Source of the DNA: Gillisella terrae
GTDB taxonomy: Bacteria > Pseudomonadota > Alphaproteobacteria > Rhizobiales > Rhizobiaceae
Length of the DNA stretch: 64,000 nt
Reading direction: 5' to 3'
Assembly (NCBI RefSeq): GCF_004801395.1
Contig: NZ_SSOA01000001.1
Location: forward strand, 558,001 to 622,000
Shown: positions 10,365 to 19,333 of the stretch, piece after piece
How positions within the stretch are numbered: position 1 is the stretch's first letter
Layout of the letters: the number at the start of each line of letters is the position of its first letter
Position numbers and translations under genes: made by a program
Notes under the pieces: generated by a model
The model's database searches: none
Seen by the model: only the letters and a program-made list of their open reading frames with translations
Told to the model about the DNA's origin: nothing

Positions 10365-11081
10365 ATGACAACGGACGAGCAAGACACCGGGCAAAATCTG
10401 CAACAGCCAGCGGCGGAGTTAAGCGAGATTCGCCAGCGTGAAGCTGTCCGTATTGCCGAAGCGCTGGTTTTTGCCTCCGCAGAGCCCGTGTCCGAGAGCT
10501 TTTTGGCAGAGCGCTTGCCGCGAGGCACCGACGTAGGAGCTTTGATGCGCAGCTTGCAGGCCGATTACGCGCCGCGTGGTGTTAACTTGCTGCGCATTGA
10601 CGGGCATTGGGCGTTTCGCACCGCGGCTGATCTGGCCTTTGCGATTCGCAAAGAGGAGAGTGAGGTCAAAAAACTCTCGCGCGCGGCATTGGAAGTCCTT
10701 GCCATCATTGCCTATCACCAGCCGGTTACGCGCGCCGAGATTGAGGATGTTCGCGGCGTGCAAACCTCCAAAGGCACGATCGATGTGCTGCTGGAAGCGG
10801 GCTGGGTGCGGTTTCGGGGTCGCAGGCGCACGCCGGGCCGGCCTGTGACGTTTGGCACGACGCGGGATTTTCTCGATCACTTCGGCCTGGAGGAAATCCG
10901 AGACCTGCCGGGCATGGAGGAGTTGAAGGGAGCAGGGCTGTTGACGGGCCGTATCCCGGCCAATTTTCACGTGCCCATGCCAAGCGATGGTGCGGATTTG
11001 AACGAAGACGAAGATCCCATCACGCAACTTGATCTGGAAGAGCTTGGCTTGCTGGCACCCGGCGATGAAAGAAACGACTGA
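10365..11081 (+). CDS. scpB: Segregation and condensation protein B
   Basis: ScpB of 238 residues, the winged-helix dimer that binds ScpA in the SMC complex. Family blocks include RIAEALVFASAEPVSESFL near the N-terminus, LSRAALEVLAIIAYHQPVTRAEIEDVRGV in the middle and TPGRPVTFGTTRDFLDHFGL toward the end. The ATG at 10365 lies 4 bp after the scpA stop; a GTG at 10335 inside scpA is the alternative. The C-terminal about 35 residues are acidic and variable. Confidence 0.93.
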   Translation: MTTDEQDTGQNLQQPAAELSEIRQREAVRIAEALVFASAEPVSESFLAERLPRGTDVGALMRSLQADYAPRGVNLLRIDGHWAFRTAADLAFAIRKEESEVKKLSRAALEVLAIIAYHQPVTRAEIEDVRGVQTSKGTIDVLLEAGWVRFRGRRRTPGRPVTFGTTRDFLDHFGLEEIRDLPGMEELKGAGLLTGRIPANFHVPMPSDGADLNEDEDPITQLDLEELGLLAPGDERND

Positions 11082-11199
11082 TTTTGCCTGACAATTGCGT
11101 GAAAAGTGCCGTGCATGTTGATGGTGTGGTCTTGGCGTCTTGCCTCTGTCGTTTTACCATGCCAAGCATGCATCTAATTGTTTGAAAAAGACGTGCAGA

Positions 11200-11219
11200 G
11201 ATCTTACATGCGTAAGATC
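11200..11219. promoter_or_regulatory. Hairpin in the tatA leader
   Basis: Perfect 8-bp inverted repeat GATCTTAC-ATGC-GTAAGATC ending 20 nt before the tatA ATG, just ahead of its SD (ACAGGAG). It could be a leader hairpin or an operator; nothing else supports a function. Confidence 0.4.
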
Positions 11220-11239
11220 ATGGAAACAGGAGCGGGATC

Positions 11240-11434
11240 ATGGGATCTTTTAGTATGTGGCATTGGCTGATCGTTCTTGCGATCGTGCTGTTGTTGTTTG
11301 GTCGCGGCAAGATTCCGGATCTGATGGGTGACGTTGCCAAGGGCATCAAGAGCTTCAAAAAGGGCATGGCAGATGATGATGATGCCCCGGAAAAGTCGTC
11401 AAAGACGGTGGACCACAAGGCTGACGATAAGTAA
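11240..11434 (+). CDS. tatA: Twin-arginine translocase subunit TatA
   Basis: Small Tat pore subunit of 64 residues. It has a short N-terminal membrane helix ([15 protein letters not shown]), the [12 protein letters not shown] hinge, and an amphipathic helix GIKSFKKGM followed by an acidic tail, all as in TatA. A clear SD (AGGAG) precedes the ATG. First gene of tatABC, downstream of scpB with a 158-bp gap that holds a hairpin. Confidence 0.95.
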   Translation: MGSFSMWHWLIVLAIVLLLFGRGKIPDLMGDVAKGIKSFKKGMADDDDAPEKSSKTVDHKADDK

Positions 11435-11528
11435 TCGTTGCATAAATCTGCACACAGGCGAGATTGTTCGCCTGTGATTATGACGTGAATAGGTCGCCGC
11501 TTGGCCGACGGCTTCAGGAGCCTGAAGA

Positions 11529-12128
11529 ATGCTGGACATTGGCTGGAGCGAATTGCTGGTCATTGCGGTTATTTTGATCGTGGTGGTGGGGCCAAAAGAC
11601 TTGCCTCCGATGCTGCGCGCATTCGGGAAAATGACAACGCGATTGCGCAAGACAGCGGGCGAATTTCGCGCGCAGTTCGATGATGCTTTGCGCGAAGCCG
11701 ATATGGATGATTTGCGCAAAACCATTGGCGATGCGCAAAGGCTCAATCCGGCCAATGCCCTTCGCGACGCCATGAACCCGCTGCGGCAGATGGGGGCCGA
11801 TATAAAGGCCGATTTGCAGCGCGCAACCCAGGTCGATCATTTTCCGCTTGCTGATGTGAGTGGAATTGCGGCGAGCGACCAGCCGCTTGTGCCGATGTCG
11901 GATGCGGATTTCCCGCCTCTTGGCCCGATTGACAATCCGGGTGCATCGCAGTTTTCCCTCAGCGGATCGGCGGCGGGAAATAACAAGCGCGGCGGCAGCG
12001 GTGTGGGAAAATCCGTACGCTCAAGACGTGAATTGATTGTCACGCCGTCATCCGTTGCTCATGCAAGCGCCAAAGCTGCCTCGCGGTCTGCTGTTCGGCG
12101 AGCTTTCCGCAAAAGTGACCGTTCGTAA
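11529..12128 (+). CDS. tatB: Sec-independent translocase protein TatB
   Basis: TatB of 199 residues, part of the TatBC receptor for folded proteins with RR signal peptides. It starts MLDIGWSELLVIAVILIVVVGPKDLP, with the conserved Pro/Lys after the single membrane helix, then a long amphipathic helix (MLRAFGKMTTRLRKTAGEFRAQF split by conserved charges). The last about 100 residues are low-complexity and variable. It lies between tatA and tatC. Confidence 0.94.
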   Translation: MLDIGWSELLVIAVILIVVVGPKDLPPMLRAFGKMTTRLRKTAGEFRAQFDDALREADMDDLRKTIGDAQRLNPANALRDAMNPLRQMGADIKADLQRATQVDHFPLADVSGIAASDQPLVPMSDADFPPLGPIDNPGASQFSLSGSAAGNNKRGGSGVGKSVRSRRELIVTPSSVAHASAKAASRSAVRRAFRKSDRS

Positions 12129-12164
12129 TACCTGACCGTGTACCTGAGAAGTCAAGGATGAAGC

Positions 12165-12983
12165 ATGAGTGACATTGACGATAAACCGCAGCCACTTGTG
12201 GAGCATCTGGTTGAGCTGCGCTCTCGGCTGATCTGGTCGCTTGGGGCTTTCTTTGTTGCCTTCATCGTGTGTTTTTTCTTTGCGAAACACCTGTTTAATC
12301 TGCTGGTGATTCCGTACAAATGGGCGGTGATCTGGGCGCATCTCGATGTTACCAAGGCAGAGTTGATCTACACCGCTCCGCAGGAGTTTTTCTTCACGCA
12401 GGTGAAGGTCTCCATGTTCTGTGCCATGGTGGTCTCCTTTCCGGTGATCGCGGCGCAGGTTTACAAATTTGTGGCTCCGGGCCTTTACAAGAATGAGCGC
12501 GCGGCGTTTCTGCCGTTTTTGATTGCTTCACCCGTGTTGTTCCTGATGGGGGCAGCGCTGGTGTATTTCTTCTTCACACCCATGGTGATGTGGTTCTTCC
12601 TGGCCATGCAGCAAGCGCCGGGACAGGGGGATGTGGCGATTTCGCTGATGCCGAAAGTGTCGGAATACCTGAGCCTGATCATGTCTTTGGTGTTTGCTTT
12701 TGGCCTGGTGTTTCAGTTGCCGGTGGTCACGACTCTTTTGGCGCGGGTGGGCATTCTGGAATCGAAATGGCTGGCCGAGAAGCGCAAGTATTTCATCGTC
12801 ATCGCCTTTATTGCGGCTGCGATTCTGACCCCGCCTGATCCCATGTCCCAGATCGGTCTTGCACTGCCCACAATCCTTCTTTACGAAGTGTCCATCTACG
12901 CGGCAAAGCTGGTGGAACGTGGGCGGGCGAAGGCAGCAGCTTCCGAAGGCTCATCGTTAACCGATGTGGATGCGCGCGATTAA
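12165..12983 (+). CDS. tatC: Sec-independent translocase protein TatC
   Basis: Six-span inner-membrane core receptor of the Tat system, 272 residues. Family blocks: PLVEHLVELRSRLIWS at the N-terminus, TAPQEFFFTQVKVSMF, KFVAPGLYKNERAAFLPF, FQLPVVTTLL and ILTPPDPMSQIGLALP. The usual catalytic-region Glu of the second loop (PQEFF) is present. Ends the tat cluster; a GC-rich hairpin overlaps the stop. Confidence 0.96.
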   Translation: MSDIDDKPQPLVEHLVELRSRLIWSLGAFFVAFIVCFFFAKHLFNLLVIPYKWAVIWAHLDVTKAELIYTAPQEFFFTQVKVSMFCAMVVSFPVIAAQVYKFVAPGLYKNERAAFLPFLIASPVLFLMGAALVYFFFTPMVMWFFLAMQQAPGQGDVAISLMPKVSEYLSLIMSLVFAFGLVFQLPVVTTLLARVGILESKWLAEKRKYFIVIAFIAAAILTPPDPMSQIGLALPTILLYEVSIYAAKLVERGRAKAAASEGSSLTDVDARD

Positions 12984-12992
12984 GCCGCGCGC
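12972..12992 (+). terminator. Possible terminator at end of tatC
   Basis: Seven-bp GC stem (GCGCGCG/CGCGCGC) around ATTAAGC, overlapping the tatC stop, followed by GTCTCTTGTC without a clean U tract. Weak terminator candidate separating tat from serS. Confidence 0.35.
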
Positions 12993-13089
12993 GTCTCTTG
13001 TCGCTATAACCCCTGATGGGATCGGATGAAATTGGACCCCTATTGGTCAGCATAACGATCCCAGTCTGAATTGAAGATCTGGAACGACG

Positions 13090-14373
13090 ATGCTCGATAT
13101 TAAATGGATCCGTGAGAACCCCGAAGCTCTTGATCAGGCGCTGGCCAAGCGCAGTGCCGAGCCTTTGTCTGCCGGTTTGATTGCGCTGGACGAAAAGCGT
13201 CGCGCCGTTGTGCAGTCGATGCAGGATATGCAGTCGCGCCGCAATTCGGTTTCCAAGGAGATTGGCGCTGCCATGGCCGCCAAGAATATGGAGCTGGCCG
13301 AAAAGCTGAAAGCCGAAGTGGCATCCCTGAAGGACAGCCTGCCTGCTGCCGAAGAAGAAGAACGCAGGCTGACCGCCGAGCTGAATGATACCTTGTCGCG
13401 CATTCCCAACATTCCGCATGATGATGTGCCGGTTGGCAAGGATGAGCATGACAATGTGGTGACCCGCGTGGTTGGCCAAAAGCCCGGCTGGAATCATCCG
13501 GCACAAGAGCATCCCGAAATCGGCGAAGCGCTGGGCTATATGGATTTCGAGCGCGCCGCCAAGCTCTCCGGCGCACGTTTCACGGTGTTGACCGGGCCGC
13601 TGGCCCGGCTGGAGCGTGCCATTGGCCAATTCATGATTGATCTGCACACCAGCGAGCATGGCTACACCGAAGTGTCGTCGCCGTTGATGGTGCGCGACGA
13701 GGCCATGTACGGCACCGGGCAATTGCCAAAGTTTGAAGAGGATTTGTTCAAGACCACCGATGGTCGCTGGCTTATTCCAACTGCCGAAGTGACACTGACC
13801 AATCTTGTGGCCGGTGAAATTCTGGATCAGGAAAAACTGCCGCTGCGCTTTACCGCATTGACCCCTTCGTTCCGTTCTGAAGCGGGCTCGGCTGGTCGTG
13901 ATACGCGCGGCATGTTGCGCCAGCACCAGTTCTGGAAATGCGAACTGGTGTCGATTACCGATGCCGAGAGCGCCATGGCCGAGCATGAACGCATGACGGC
14001 TTGTGCGGAAGAAGTGTTGAAGCGCCTTGGTCTGCATTTCCGCACCATGACGCTCTGCTCGGGCGATATGGGCTTTGGCGCGATCAAGACCTATGATCTT
14101 GAGGTCTGGTTGCCGGGGCAAAACACCTTCCGCGAAATCTCGTCCTGCTCGGTCTGCGGTGATTTTCAGGGCCGCCGCATGAATGCGCGTTACCGCAACA
14201 AGGATGGCAAGGGCACCAGCTTTGTCCACACCCTGAACGGTTCCGGCACGGCTGTTGGCCGTTGCCTGATTGCCGTTATGGAAAATTATCTCAACGAAGA
14301 TGGCTCCATCACTGTTCCTGACGTTCTTCTGCCATATATGGGTGGCTTGAAGAAGATCGAGAAGGCTTCTTGA
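13090..14373 (+). CDS. serS: Seryl-tRNA synthetase
   Basis: Class II synthetase of 427 residues charging tRNA-Ser. The N-terminal long coiled-coil tRNA-binding arm runs to about residue 105. Motif 2 is in the [21 protein letters not shown] region near 260-280 and motif 3 in [19 protein letters not shown] near residue 385. The start at [15 protein letters not shown] is the family start. Sits 106 bp after tatC and before surE, the usual alphaproteobacterial order. A 473-residue open frame on the opposite strand is a codon-bias shadow. Confidence 0.96.
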   Translation: MLDIKWIRENPEALDQALAKRSAEPLSAGLIALDEKRRAVVQSMQDMQSRRNSVSKEIGAAMAAKNMELAEKLKAEVASLKDSLPAAEEEERRLTAELNDTLSRIPNIPHDDVPVGKDEHDNVVTRVVGQKPGWNHPAQEHPEIGEALGYMDFERAAKLSGARFTVLTGPLARLERAIGQFMIDLHTSEHGYTEVSSPLMVRDEAMYGTGQLPKFEEDLFKTTDGRWLIPTAEVTLTNLVAGEILDQEKLPLRFTALTPSFRSEAGSAGRDTRGMLRQHQFWKCELVSITDAESAMAEHERMTACAEEVLKRLGLHFRTMTLCSGDMGFGAIKTYDLEVWLPGQNTFREISSCSVCGDFQGRRMNARYRNKDGKGTSFVHTLNGSGTAVGRCLIAVMENYLNEDGSITVPDVLLPYMGGLKKIEKAS

Positions 14374-14392
14374 TCAAACGTTATTTGTTCTC

Positions 14393-14442
14393 GTTTGTCT
14401 GATCAGAAAAACCGGGTTCCACTTTTTCTTGACAAACTCTAG
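14393..14442. repeat. Family B palindrome, copy 3
   Basis: GTTTGTCTGATCAGAAAAAC ... TTCTTGACAAACTCTAG, imperfect inverted repeat that fills the serS-surE gap and ends at the surE SD. Nearly the same sequence, also ending GACAAACTCTAG, precedes secDF at 19269-19320. Confidence 0.75.
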
Positions 14443-14451
14443 GATCATGTG

Positions 14452-15222
14452 ATGCGCATTTTGCTCACCAACGACGACGGCATTCATGCTGATGGACTTG
14501 CCGTTCTGGAGCGGATTGCGCACACGCTCAGCGATGATGTCTGGGTGGTTGCCCCCGAAACCGATCAGAGCGGGCTTGCGCATTCTCTCACCCTGTCGGA
14601 GCCATTGCGGTTGCGACAGGTCGGAGAAAAGCGCTTTGCCTTGCGTGGCACGCCGACCGATTGTGTGATTATGGCGGTGCGCAAGGTGATGGACCGCAAG
14701 CCCGATCTGGTGCTGTCTGGTGTAAATGCCGGAGCCAATCTGGCTGATGATGTGACCTATTCGGGCACTGTTGCCGGTGCCATTGAGGGCACGGTGCATG
14801 GCATTCGCTCGTTTGCGCTCAGTCAGGCCTATAGCTATGAGGCGGGCGCACCCATTCCCTGGCACGTGGCCGAAACCTTGGCCCCGGAGCTGATTGCCAA
14901 ATTGGTAAGCGTTGATTTGCCGCCGGGCACATTGCTCAATCTGAATTTTCCCAATTGCGAACCACACGAGGTTCAGGGTGTGGAAGTGACCGCGCAGGGC
15001 AAGCTGGAATTTGGGTTGAGCGTTGAAGAGCGCACTGACGGCCGTGGCTTTCCCTATTATTGGCTGCGGTTTGGCGATCGTAAAGGAAATTTCCGCTCAG
15101 GAACTGATATTCGGGCGATTCGCGAGGGCCAGATTTCGGTAACCCCTTTGAAATTGGATATGACGGATTATTCTGTTCAGGATAATATTGCGCAAGCGCT
15201 GGCGACCGGAGTCGTATCTTGA
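14452..15222 (+). CDS. surE: 5'/3'-nucleotidase SurE
   Basis: Stationary-phase survival nucleotidase of 256 residues that hydrolyses nucleoside monophosphates. The N-terminus [15 protein letters not shown] holds the conserved metal-binding Asp-Asp; [25 protein letters not shown] near residue 90 is the second family block, with the Ser/Asn metal ligands. Start at 14452 has AGGA at 14441; the SD sits in the tail of a family B repeat. Stop overlaps the pcm start codon. Confidence 0.95.
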   Translation: MRILLTNDDGIHADGLAVLERIAHTLSDDVWVVAPETDQSGLAHSLTLSEPLRLRQVGEKRFALRGTPTDCVIMAVRKVMDRKPDLVLSGVNAGANLADDVTYSGTVAGAIEGTVHGIRSFALSQAYSYEAGAPIPWHVAETLAPELIAKLVSVDLPPGTLLNLNFPNCEPHEVQGVEVTAQGKLEFGLSVEERTDGRGFPYYWLRFGDRKGNFRSGTDIRAIREGQISVTPLKLDMTDYSVQDNIAQALATGVVS

Positions 15223-15872
15223 AGTCTGCAATGATGGAACGAGAGGGCTTTGCCGCACTGGTGTTGCGGCTGAGGTCCGAAGGCATCTCCGATATCAATC
15301 TGCTGACGGCGGTTGAGCAAACCCCGCGCTCAAGATTTGTTGCGCACCATCTGGCTGAGCACGCTTATTCCAGCCGAACCATCCCGATTGAATGTGGCTC
15401 ATTTCTGGAGGGGGCTGATCTTGCCGTGCGATTGTTGCACCGGCTGCGCATCGGGGCCGGGCAGCGTGTGCTTGAAATTGGCACAGGCAGCGGCTTCATG
15501 ACGGCGGTTCTTGGGCGAATCGTTGAGCGGGTGATTTCTGTTGAGCGCTATAAGACGCTGGTGGACGAAGCCCAGACGCGACTGGATCAGTTTTCGATTC
15601 GCAATGTGATTCTGCGCCAGGGTGATGGCAGCAATGGATTGCCGGGCGAGGGGACGTTTGATCGCATTATCGCAACGGCCGCTTTTCCAGCGATTCCCAA
15701 GAGCTTTACCGAGCAATTGGTGCACAATGGCATTTTGATGTGCCCGGTCATGATTGATGATGACCGCTGCATCATGGTGCGGTTAACCCGAACCGGCAGC
15801 CGGTTTGAGCGTGAAGACCTGTTTGAAGTGCCTTACCTGCCGCTGACGCCGCATATTGCCGCTTATTTGTAA
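15219..15872 (+). CDS. pcm: Protein-L-isoaspartate O-methyltransferase
   Basis: SAM-dependent repair enzyme of about 217 residues that methylates isoaspartyl residues in aged proteins. The SAM-binding motif I is [15 protein letters not shown] near residue 80; post-I VISVERYK and motif [14 protein letters not shown] are visible. The TTG at 15219 gives a TTGA overlap with surE; an ATG at 15231 is an equally possible start. surE-pcm pairing is common in proteobacteria, followed as here by a LysM/M23 gene. Confidence 0.93.
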   Translation: MKSAMMEREGFAALVLRLRSEGISDINLLTAVEQTPRSRFVAHHLAEHAYSSRTIPIECGSFLEGADLAVRLLHRLRIGAGQRVLEIGTGSGFMTAVLGRIVERVISVERYKTLVDEAQTRLDQFSIRNVILRQGDGSNGLPGEGTFDRIIATAAFPAIPKSFTEQLVHNGILMCPVMIDDDRCIMVRLTRTGSRFEREDLFEVPYLPLTPHIAAYL

Positions 15873-16056
15873 GGGGTTTATGTGTGAGACGGGCGGATTT
15901 GCCGGGATTTCACGTCCTGCACATTCTGCCGAAAAATGCGCCATTTACCAATGATTCACCAAAAAGCTTCCCAAGAAGTGATCCCGGTTAACCAGCCGGT
16001 AACACTAACGCGCTTTAATATATTCCAAGTTAGTTGCGTCGTTAGTGGATTGTATC

Positions 16057-17634
16057 ATGCGTCAGAGTCACTCTCCAAAATCCGGCATCCCCTTTGCCAA
16101 ATTGCTGTGGGTCGCTCTTATGGCGAGTGCGGCAACTGGCTGTAGTTCCGATTCATCTCGTTTTGCCGGCTTGTTCTCAAGCAAGGATACGATGTCGACG
16201 GCATCCGTCGGCCAGCGACCGAGCGTTATGAACAATGCGCCTGTGCCGATGGCGGATGTTACCAATGCGGGCGGCACTTACGCTGCGCAAACTTCACCAG
16301 CGGGTGGCGATTATAACAATCGTAGCCAAGCGATGGCGCAGCCTTATCCCGGCCAGCAGACCTATTCGCCAGCGCGTCGCGCATCCTCGGCTGTGCAGGT
16401 GCAAAAATCCGATCTCGCCCCACCTCCGGGGTCTAGCGCATCAACCGGGCCGATTTCCGAGCACCGGCAAACGGCATCTGCTCAACCATTCCCGTCTGCC
16501 AATGGGCATAATGATGACCATGATGGTTTGAACACCGCCACGGTTCCGCATGCGGCAAATCCAGAAAGCATCAATCGCAGCAGCAATGGCTGGAGCACGG
16601 AAAACGCACCTCGCGTTGTGTTGAAGCCCGGCGAAACTGTTGCGGCGCTATCCAGACGTTACGGCGTTCCTGAAAAGGAAATTGTCAAGGCAAATGGCCT
16701 GTCCAGCGCCAGCGCCGCCCGCCCGGGTCAATCCATCGTGATCCCGACCTTTGGTGCGCGCAGCACCGCCGCGCGCACCGCCGCAGCTGAAGGATCGTTG
16801 CTGCCGCCGGGCCAAAACCCGACACCTATGCCGCGCGGCGAGGAAAAGGTTGCGGTCTTGCCCACCAACCCGAAACTGCGGGATAAGGCAAAGTCCGAGA
16901 TTGCATCTGCGAACGCCAGCAATGCTGAGGGCAATGGCAATACACCCCCGTCGGCGGGCACTTATGTGGTCAAGCCGGGCGATTCGCTCAACAAGATCGC
17001 CCAACGCAATGGGATATCAGTGGCCGCTCTCAAGCAGGCCAATGGCTTGAACGCACAAGGTGTGCGCGTGGGGCAGACATTGAATTTGCCTGCCGCCAGC
17101 GACAAGCCTGTCGTAACGCAGGTCAGCACAGGTACGCTATCGCCAAAAGCCGAAGCGCCCAAGGTGGCGGATGCGCCGAAGGCCGCCACCGCACCCACCA
17201 AATCGGTCACAGAAGTTGCCTCGACCGATCCCGGTGCCACAGCACCCGAAGCAACGGGCATTGGCAAATATCGCTGGCCGGTGCGCGGCGCAGTTGTTGC
17301 TGCTTTCGGGGCCAATGTTGGTGGCAAGCGCAACGATGGCATTGATATTTCAGTGCCCAATGGCACCCCCATCAAAGCCGCTGAAAATGGCGTGGTCATC
17401 TATGCTGGCAACGGCTTGAAAGAATTGGGCAACACTGTGCTGGTGCGCCACGATGATGGCACCGTGACCGTTTACGGCCATGCCAGCAACCTTTCGGTGC
17501 AGCGCGGCCAAAAGGTGCAGCGAGGCCAGCAGGTTGCCACATCGGGCATGAGCGGCAACGCCACACAGCCGACATTGCATTTCGAGGTGCGCAAGGATGC
17601 CACCCCGGTCAACCCAATGACATACCTCGAATAG
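16057..17634 (+). CDS. LysM-M23 lipoprotein (NlpD/DipM-like)
   Basis: Envelope lipoprotein of 525 residues. A signal peptide ends in the lipobox ATGC at about residue 29. Then come a Ser/Pro-rich linker, LysM 1 (about 186-235, VLKPGETVAALSRRYGVPE), LysM 2 (about 302-346, YVVKPGDSLNKIAQRNGIS) and a C-terminal M23 (LytM) domain (about 404-525). The first M23 zinc ligand is changed: RNDGIDIS has Asn where active enzymes have His, while YGHAS and LHFEV are kept. That fits the degenerate NlpD class that activates amidases. Follows surE-pcm as in many alphaproteobacteria. ATG 16057 is preferred over the TTG at 16045. Confidence 0.88.
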   Translation: MRQSHSPKSGIPFAKLLWVALMASAATGCSSDSSRFAGLFSSKDTMSTASVGQRPSVMNNAPVPMADVTNAGGTYAAQTSPAGGDYNNRSQAMAQPYPGQQTYSPARRASSAVQVQKSDLAPPPGSSASTGPISEHRQTASAQPFPSANGHNDDHDGLNTATVPHAANPESINRSSNGWSTENAPRVVLKPGETVAALSRRYGVPEKEIVKANGLSSASAARPGQSIVIPTFGARSTAARTAAAEGSLLPPGQNPTPMPRGEEKVAVLPTNPKLRDKAKSEIASANASNAEGNGNTPPSAGTYVVKPGDSLNKIAQRNGISVAALKQANGLNAQGVRVGQTLNLPAASDKPVVTQVSTGTLSPKAEAPKVADAPKAATAPTKSVTEVASTDPGATAPEATGIGKYRWPVRGAVVAAFGANVGGKRNDGIDISVPNGTPIKAAENGVVIYAGNGLKELGNTVLVRHDDGTVTVYGHASNLSVQRGQKVQRGQQVATSGMSGNATQPTLHFEVRKDATPVNPMTYLE

Positions 17635-17680
17635 AGCATGTCGCGTTTCATTGCCCTCAATGAAACGATAACGTAAATGC
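17633..17680. repeat. Short interspersed palindrome, family C copy 1
   Basis: Begins AGAGCATGTCGCGTTTCATT and has a central inverted repeat GTTTCATTG/CAATGAAAC. A close copy lies at 30967-31013 in the other orientation and a truncated one at 60003-60026. Confidence 0.7.
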
Positions 17681-17690
17681 AAAAATAAGG

Positions 17691-17735
17691 ATAAGGCCTG
17701 TCGCTGTGGACTCTATTCACTGCGACAGGCCTTAT
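17691..17735. terminator. Bidirectional terminator between M23 gene and DUF815 gene
   Basis: Perfect 14-bp stem ATAAGGCCTGTCGC/GCGACAGGCCTTAT with a 17-nt loop between convergent genes. The upper strand continues CTTATGCG and the lower has CTTATTTTTGC, so it best terminates the leftward DUF815 gene but can serve both. Confidence 0.8.
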
Positions 17736-17745
17736 CTTATGCGTT

Positions 17746-18615
17746 TCAGGCGTTGGAAATATCCACCCGCAGGCGGCCTGCCAGATCCTGAATATATTGC
17801 CAGGCCACGCGGCCAGAGCGTGCGCCGCGTGTTGTGGCCCATTCCAGCGCTTCGGCGTGTAACTTCTCGGTGGGCAGTGGCAGATTGAAATGGCTGGCGT
17901 AGCCATCAATCATGGTGAGGTAATCGTCCTGGCTGCATTTGTGAAAGCCCAGCCATAGGCCAAAACGGTCCGACAGCGATACCTTTTCTTCAACCGCTTC
18001 TGATGGATTGATGGCGGTCGACTGTTCATTTTCCATCATATTGCGTGGCAAGAGGTGGCGGCGATTGGATGTGGCGTAGAACAGAACATTGTCTGGCCGT
18101 CCCTCAATGCCGCCATCGAGTGCCGCTTTCAAAGATTTATAGGCGGTGTCGTCGTGATCAAAGGACAGATCATCACAAAAGACGATGACGCGCTGGCCGC
18201 TGGTTTTCAAAAGATCCAGCAGGGCAGGGAGCGAGGCAATATCTTCGCGGTGAACCTCGATCAGCTTCATGGCAACGCCAGATGTTTTGCACACGTCGGC
18301 ATGTACGGCTTTGACCAGAGATGATTTGCCCATGCCGCGCGCGCCCCACAGCAGCACATTGTTGGCGGCAAAGCCTTGTGCAAAGCGCTCGGTGTTTTCG
18401 TGCAGAATGTCGCGCACCCGATCAACGCCGCGAATGAGGGTGAGGGCGACCCGGTTGGGTCGCGCCACCGGCTGAAGTCTGGCACCCGTTGGATGCCACA
18501 CAAAACACTCTGCCGCCGACCAGTCATTGATGGCATTTGGTGGTCCTGCCACACGCTCGATTGCGTCTGCCAGACGTTTGACTTCCGTTAAGAGCTGGGT
18601 GAGCGTGTCGGTCAT
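17746..18615 (-). CDS. DUF815 AAA-type ATPase
   Basis: Cytoplasmic P-loop ATPase of 289 residues. Walker A is LLWGARGMGKSSLV near residue 88 and Walker B is VIVFCDDLSFD near residue 140; YATSNRRHLLPR near 185 is a sensor-1 type segment. This family (DUF815/COG2607) is widespread in alphaproteobacteria next to yajC, but its client is not known. Start at 18615 (MTDTLTQLL) is preferred; a longer frame to 18750 would add 45 residues overlapping the yajC promoter region. Divergent from yajC-secDF. Confidence 0.86.
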   Translation of the reverse strand: MTDTLTQLLTEVKRLADAIERVAGPPNAINDWSAAECFVWHPTGARLQPVARPNRVALTLIRGVDRVRDILHENTERFAQGFAANNVLLWGARGMGKSSLVKAVHADVCKTSGVAMKLIEVHREDIASLPALLDLLKTSGQRVIVFCDDLSFDHDDTAYKSLKAALDGGIEGRPDNVLFYATSNRRHLLPRNMMENEQSTAINPSEAVEEKVSLSDRFGLWLGFHKCSQDDYLTMIDGYASHFNLPLPTEKLHAEALEWATTRGARSGRVAWQYIQDLAGRLRVDISNA

Positions 18616-18822
18616 GGTCCGCCTCATTCTTTCAGGAAAAGGGTAAATTGGGTGTCTCTTCATGCCGCTACCATGGCGAAATGGGGCTCGAAAGTGTATT
18701 AGCCTTGGATTCGGTACGCAAAGCCGCTGTTTCTGTTGCATTTGTGGCATGTCTTACTATATTCCGGCGGCAAAACAGGGGGCATTGGCCTCTTTGCGAC
18801 CCCGGTTCCGAAGGAGTTTTTG

Positions 18823-19164
18823 ATGTTTATTACCCAGGCATTCGCTCAGGATGCAGCACCAGCCGCTGGCGGCTTTGGCTCCGGCATGGAGATGCTGTTT
18901 CTTTTCGCGCCTCTCATGGTGATCTGGTATTTTCTGCTGATCCGTCCGCAGCGCAACCAGATGAAGAAGCGCAATGAGACCTTGGCCGCCATTCGCCGTG
19001 GCGATCAGGTGGTCTTGGGTGGTGGTCTCATCGGTAAGGTGAGCAAGGTCATTGATGACAGCGAACTCGAAGTTGAGATCGCTGATGGCGTCAAGGTTCG
19101 CGCATTGCGCAGCCTGATTGCAGATGTGCGGGTTAAGGGCGAGCCGGTGAAAGCCGACGCCTGA
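18823..19164 (+). CDS. yajC: Preprotein translocase accessory subunit YajC
   Basis: Small single-span inner-membrane protein of 113 residues of the SecDF-YajC complex. Membrane segment at about 22-42 (MLFLFAPLMVIWYFLLIRP), then RPQRNQMKKR and the YajC core GDQVVLGGGLIGKVSKV. GAAGGAG is a strong SD just before the ATG at 18823. Upstream of secDF by 170 bp that hold two family B palindromes. Confidence 0.95.
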   Translation: MFITQAFAQDAAPAAGGFGSGMEMLFLFAPLMVIWYFLLIRPQRNQMKKRNETLAAIRRGDQVVLGGGLIGKVSKVIDDSELEVEIADGVKVRALRSLIADVRVKGEPVKADA

Positions 19165-19215
19165 TAGCCTGCTGTTCAGGCCGCTCTTTCTGAAGGGCGG
19201 CCACTTTTTTGGCTT

Positions 19216-19255
19216 TAGAGTTCTGTCAGGTCCAGATTGTGCCCGGCAGACTCTA
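19216..19255. repeat. Family B palindrome, copy 4
   Basis: TAGAGTTCTGTCAGGTCCAG ... CCCGGCAGACTCTA, imperfect 40-nt inverted repeat in the yajC-secDF gap, related to 8305-8341. Confidence 0.65.
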
Positions 19256-19268
19256 AAATTCGTTGTTT

Positions 19269-19320
19269 GAGTTTGTCTGATCGGAAAAGCCGGCTCCCAC
19301 GTTTCCCTGACAAACTCTAG
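19269..19320. repeat. Family B palindrome, copy 5
   Basis: GAGTTTGTCTGATCGGAAAA ... CCCTGACAAACTCTAG, adjacent to copy 4 and ending 13 nt before the secDF ATG. Same end sequence as at 14442. Confidence 0.75.
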
Positions 19321-19333
19321 ATCCGAGATTTCG

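Noticed and set aside
12808..14229. 473-codon open frame opposite serS
   Set aside because: Entirely antisense to a well-supported synthetase; third-position bias explains it.
15977..15995. TTAA-N7-like CtrA box upstream of the M23 gene
   Set aside because: GTTAACCAGCCGGTAAC has only one exact TTAA half; too weak to list as a site without a genome-wide model.
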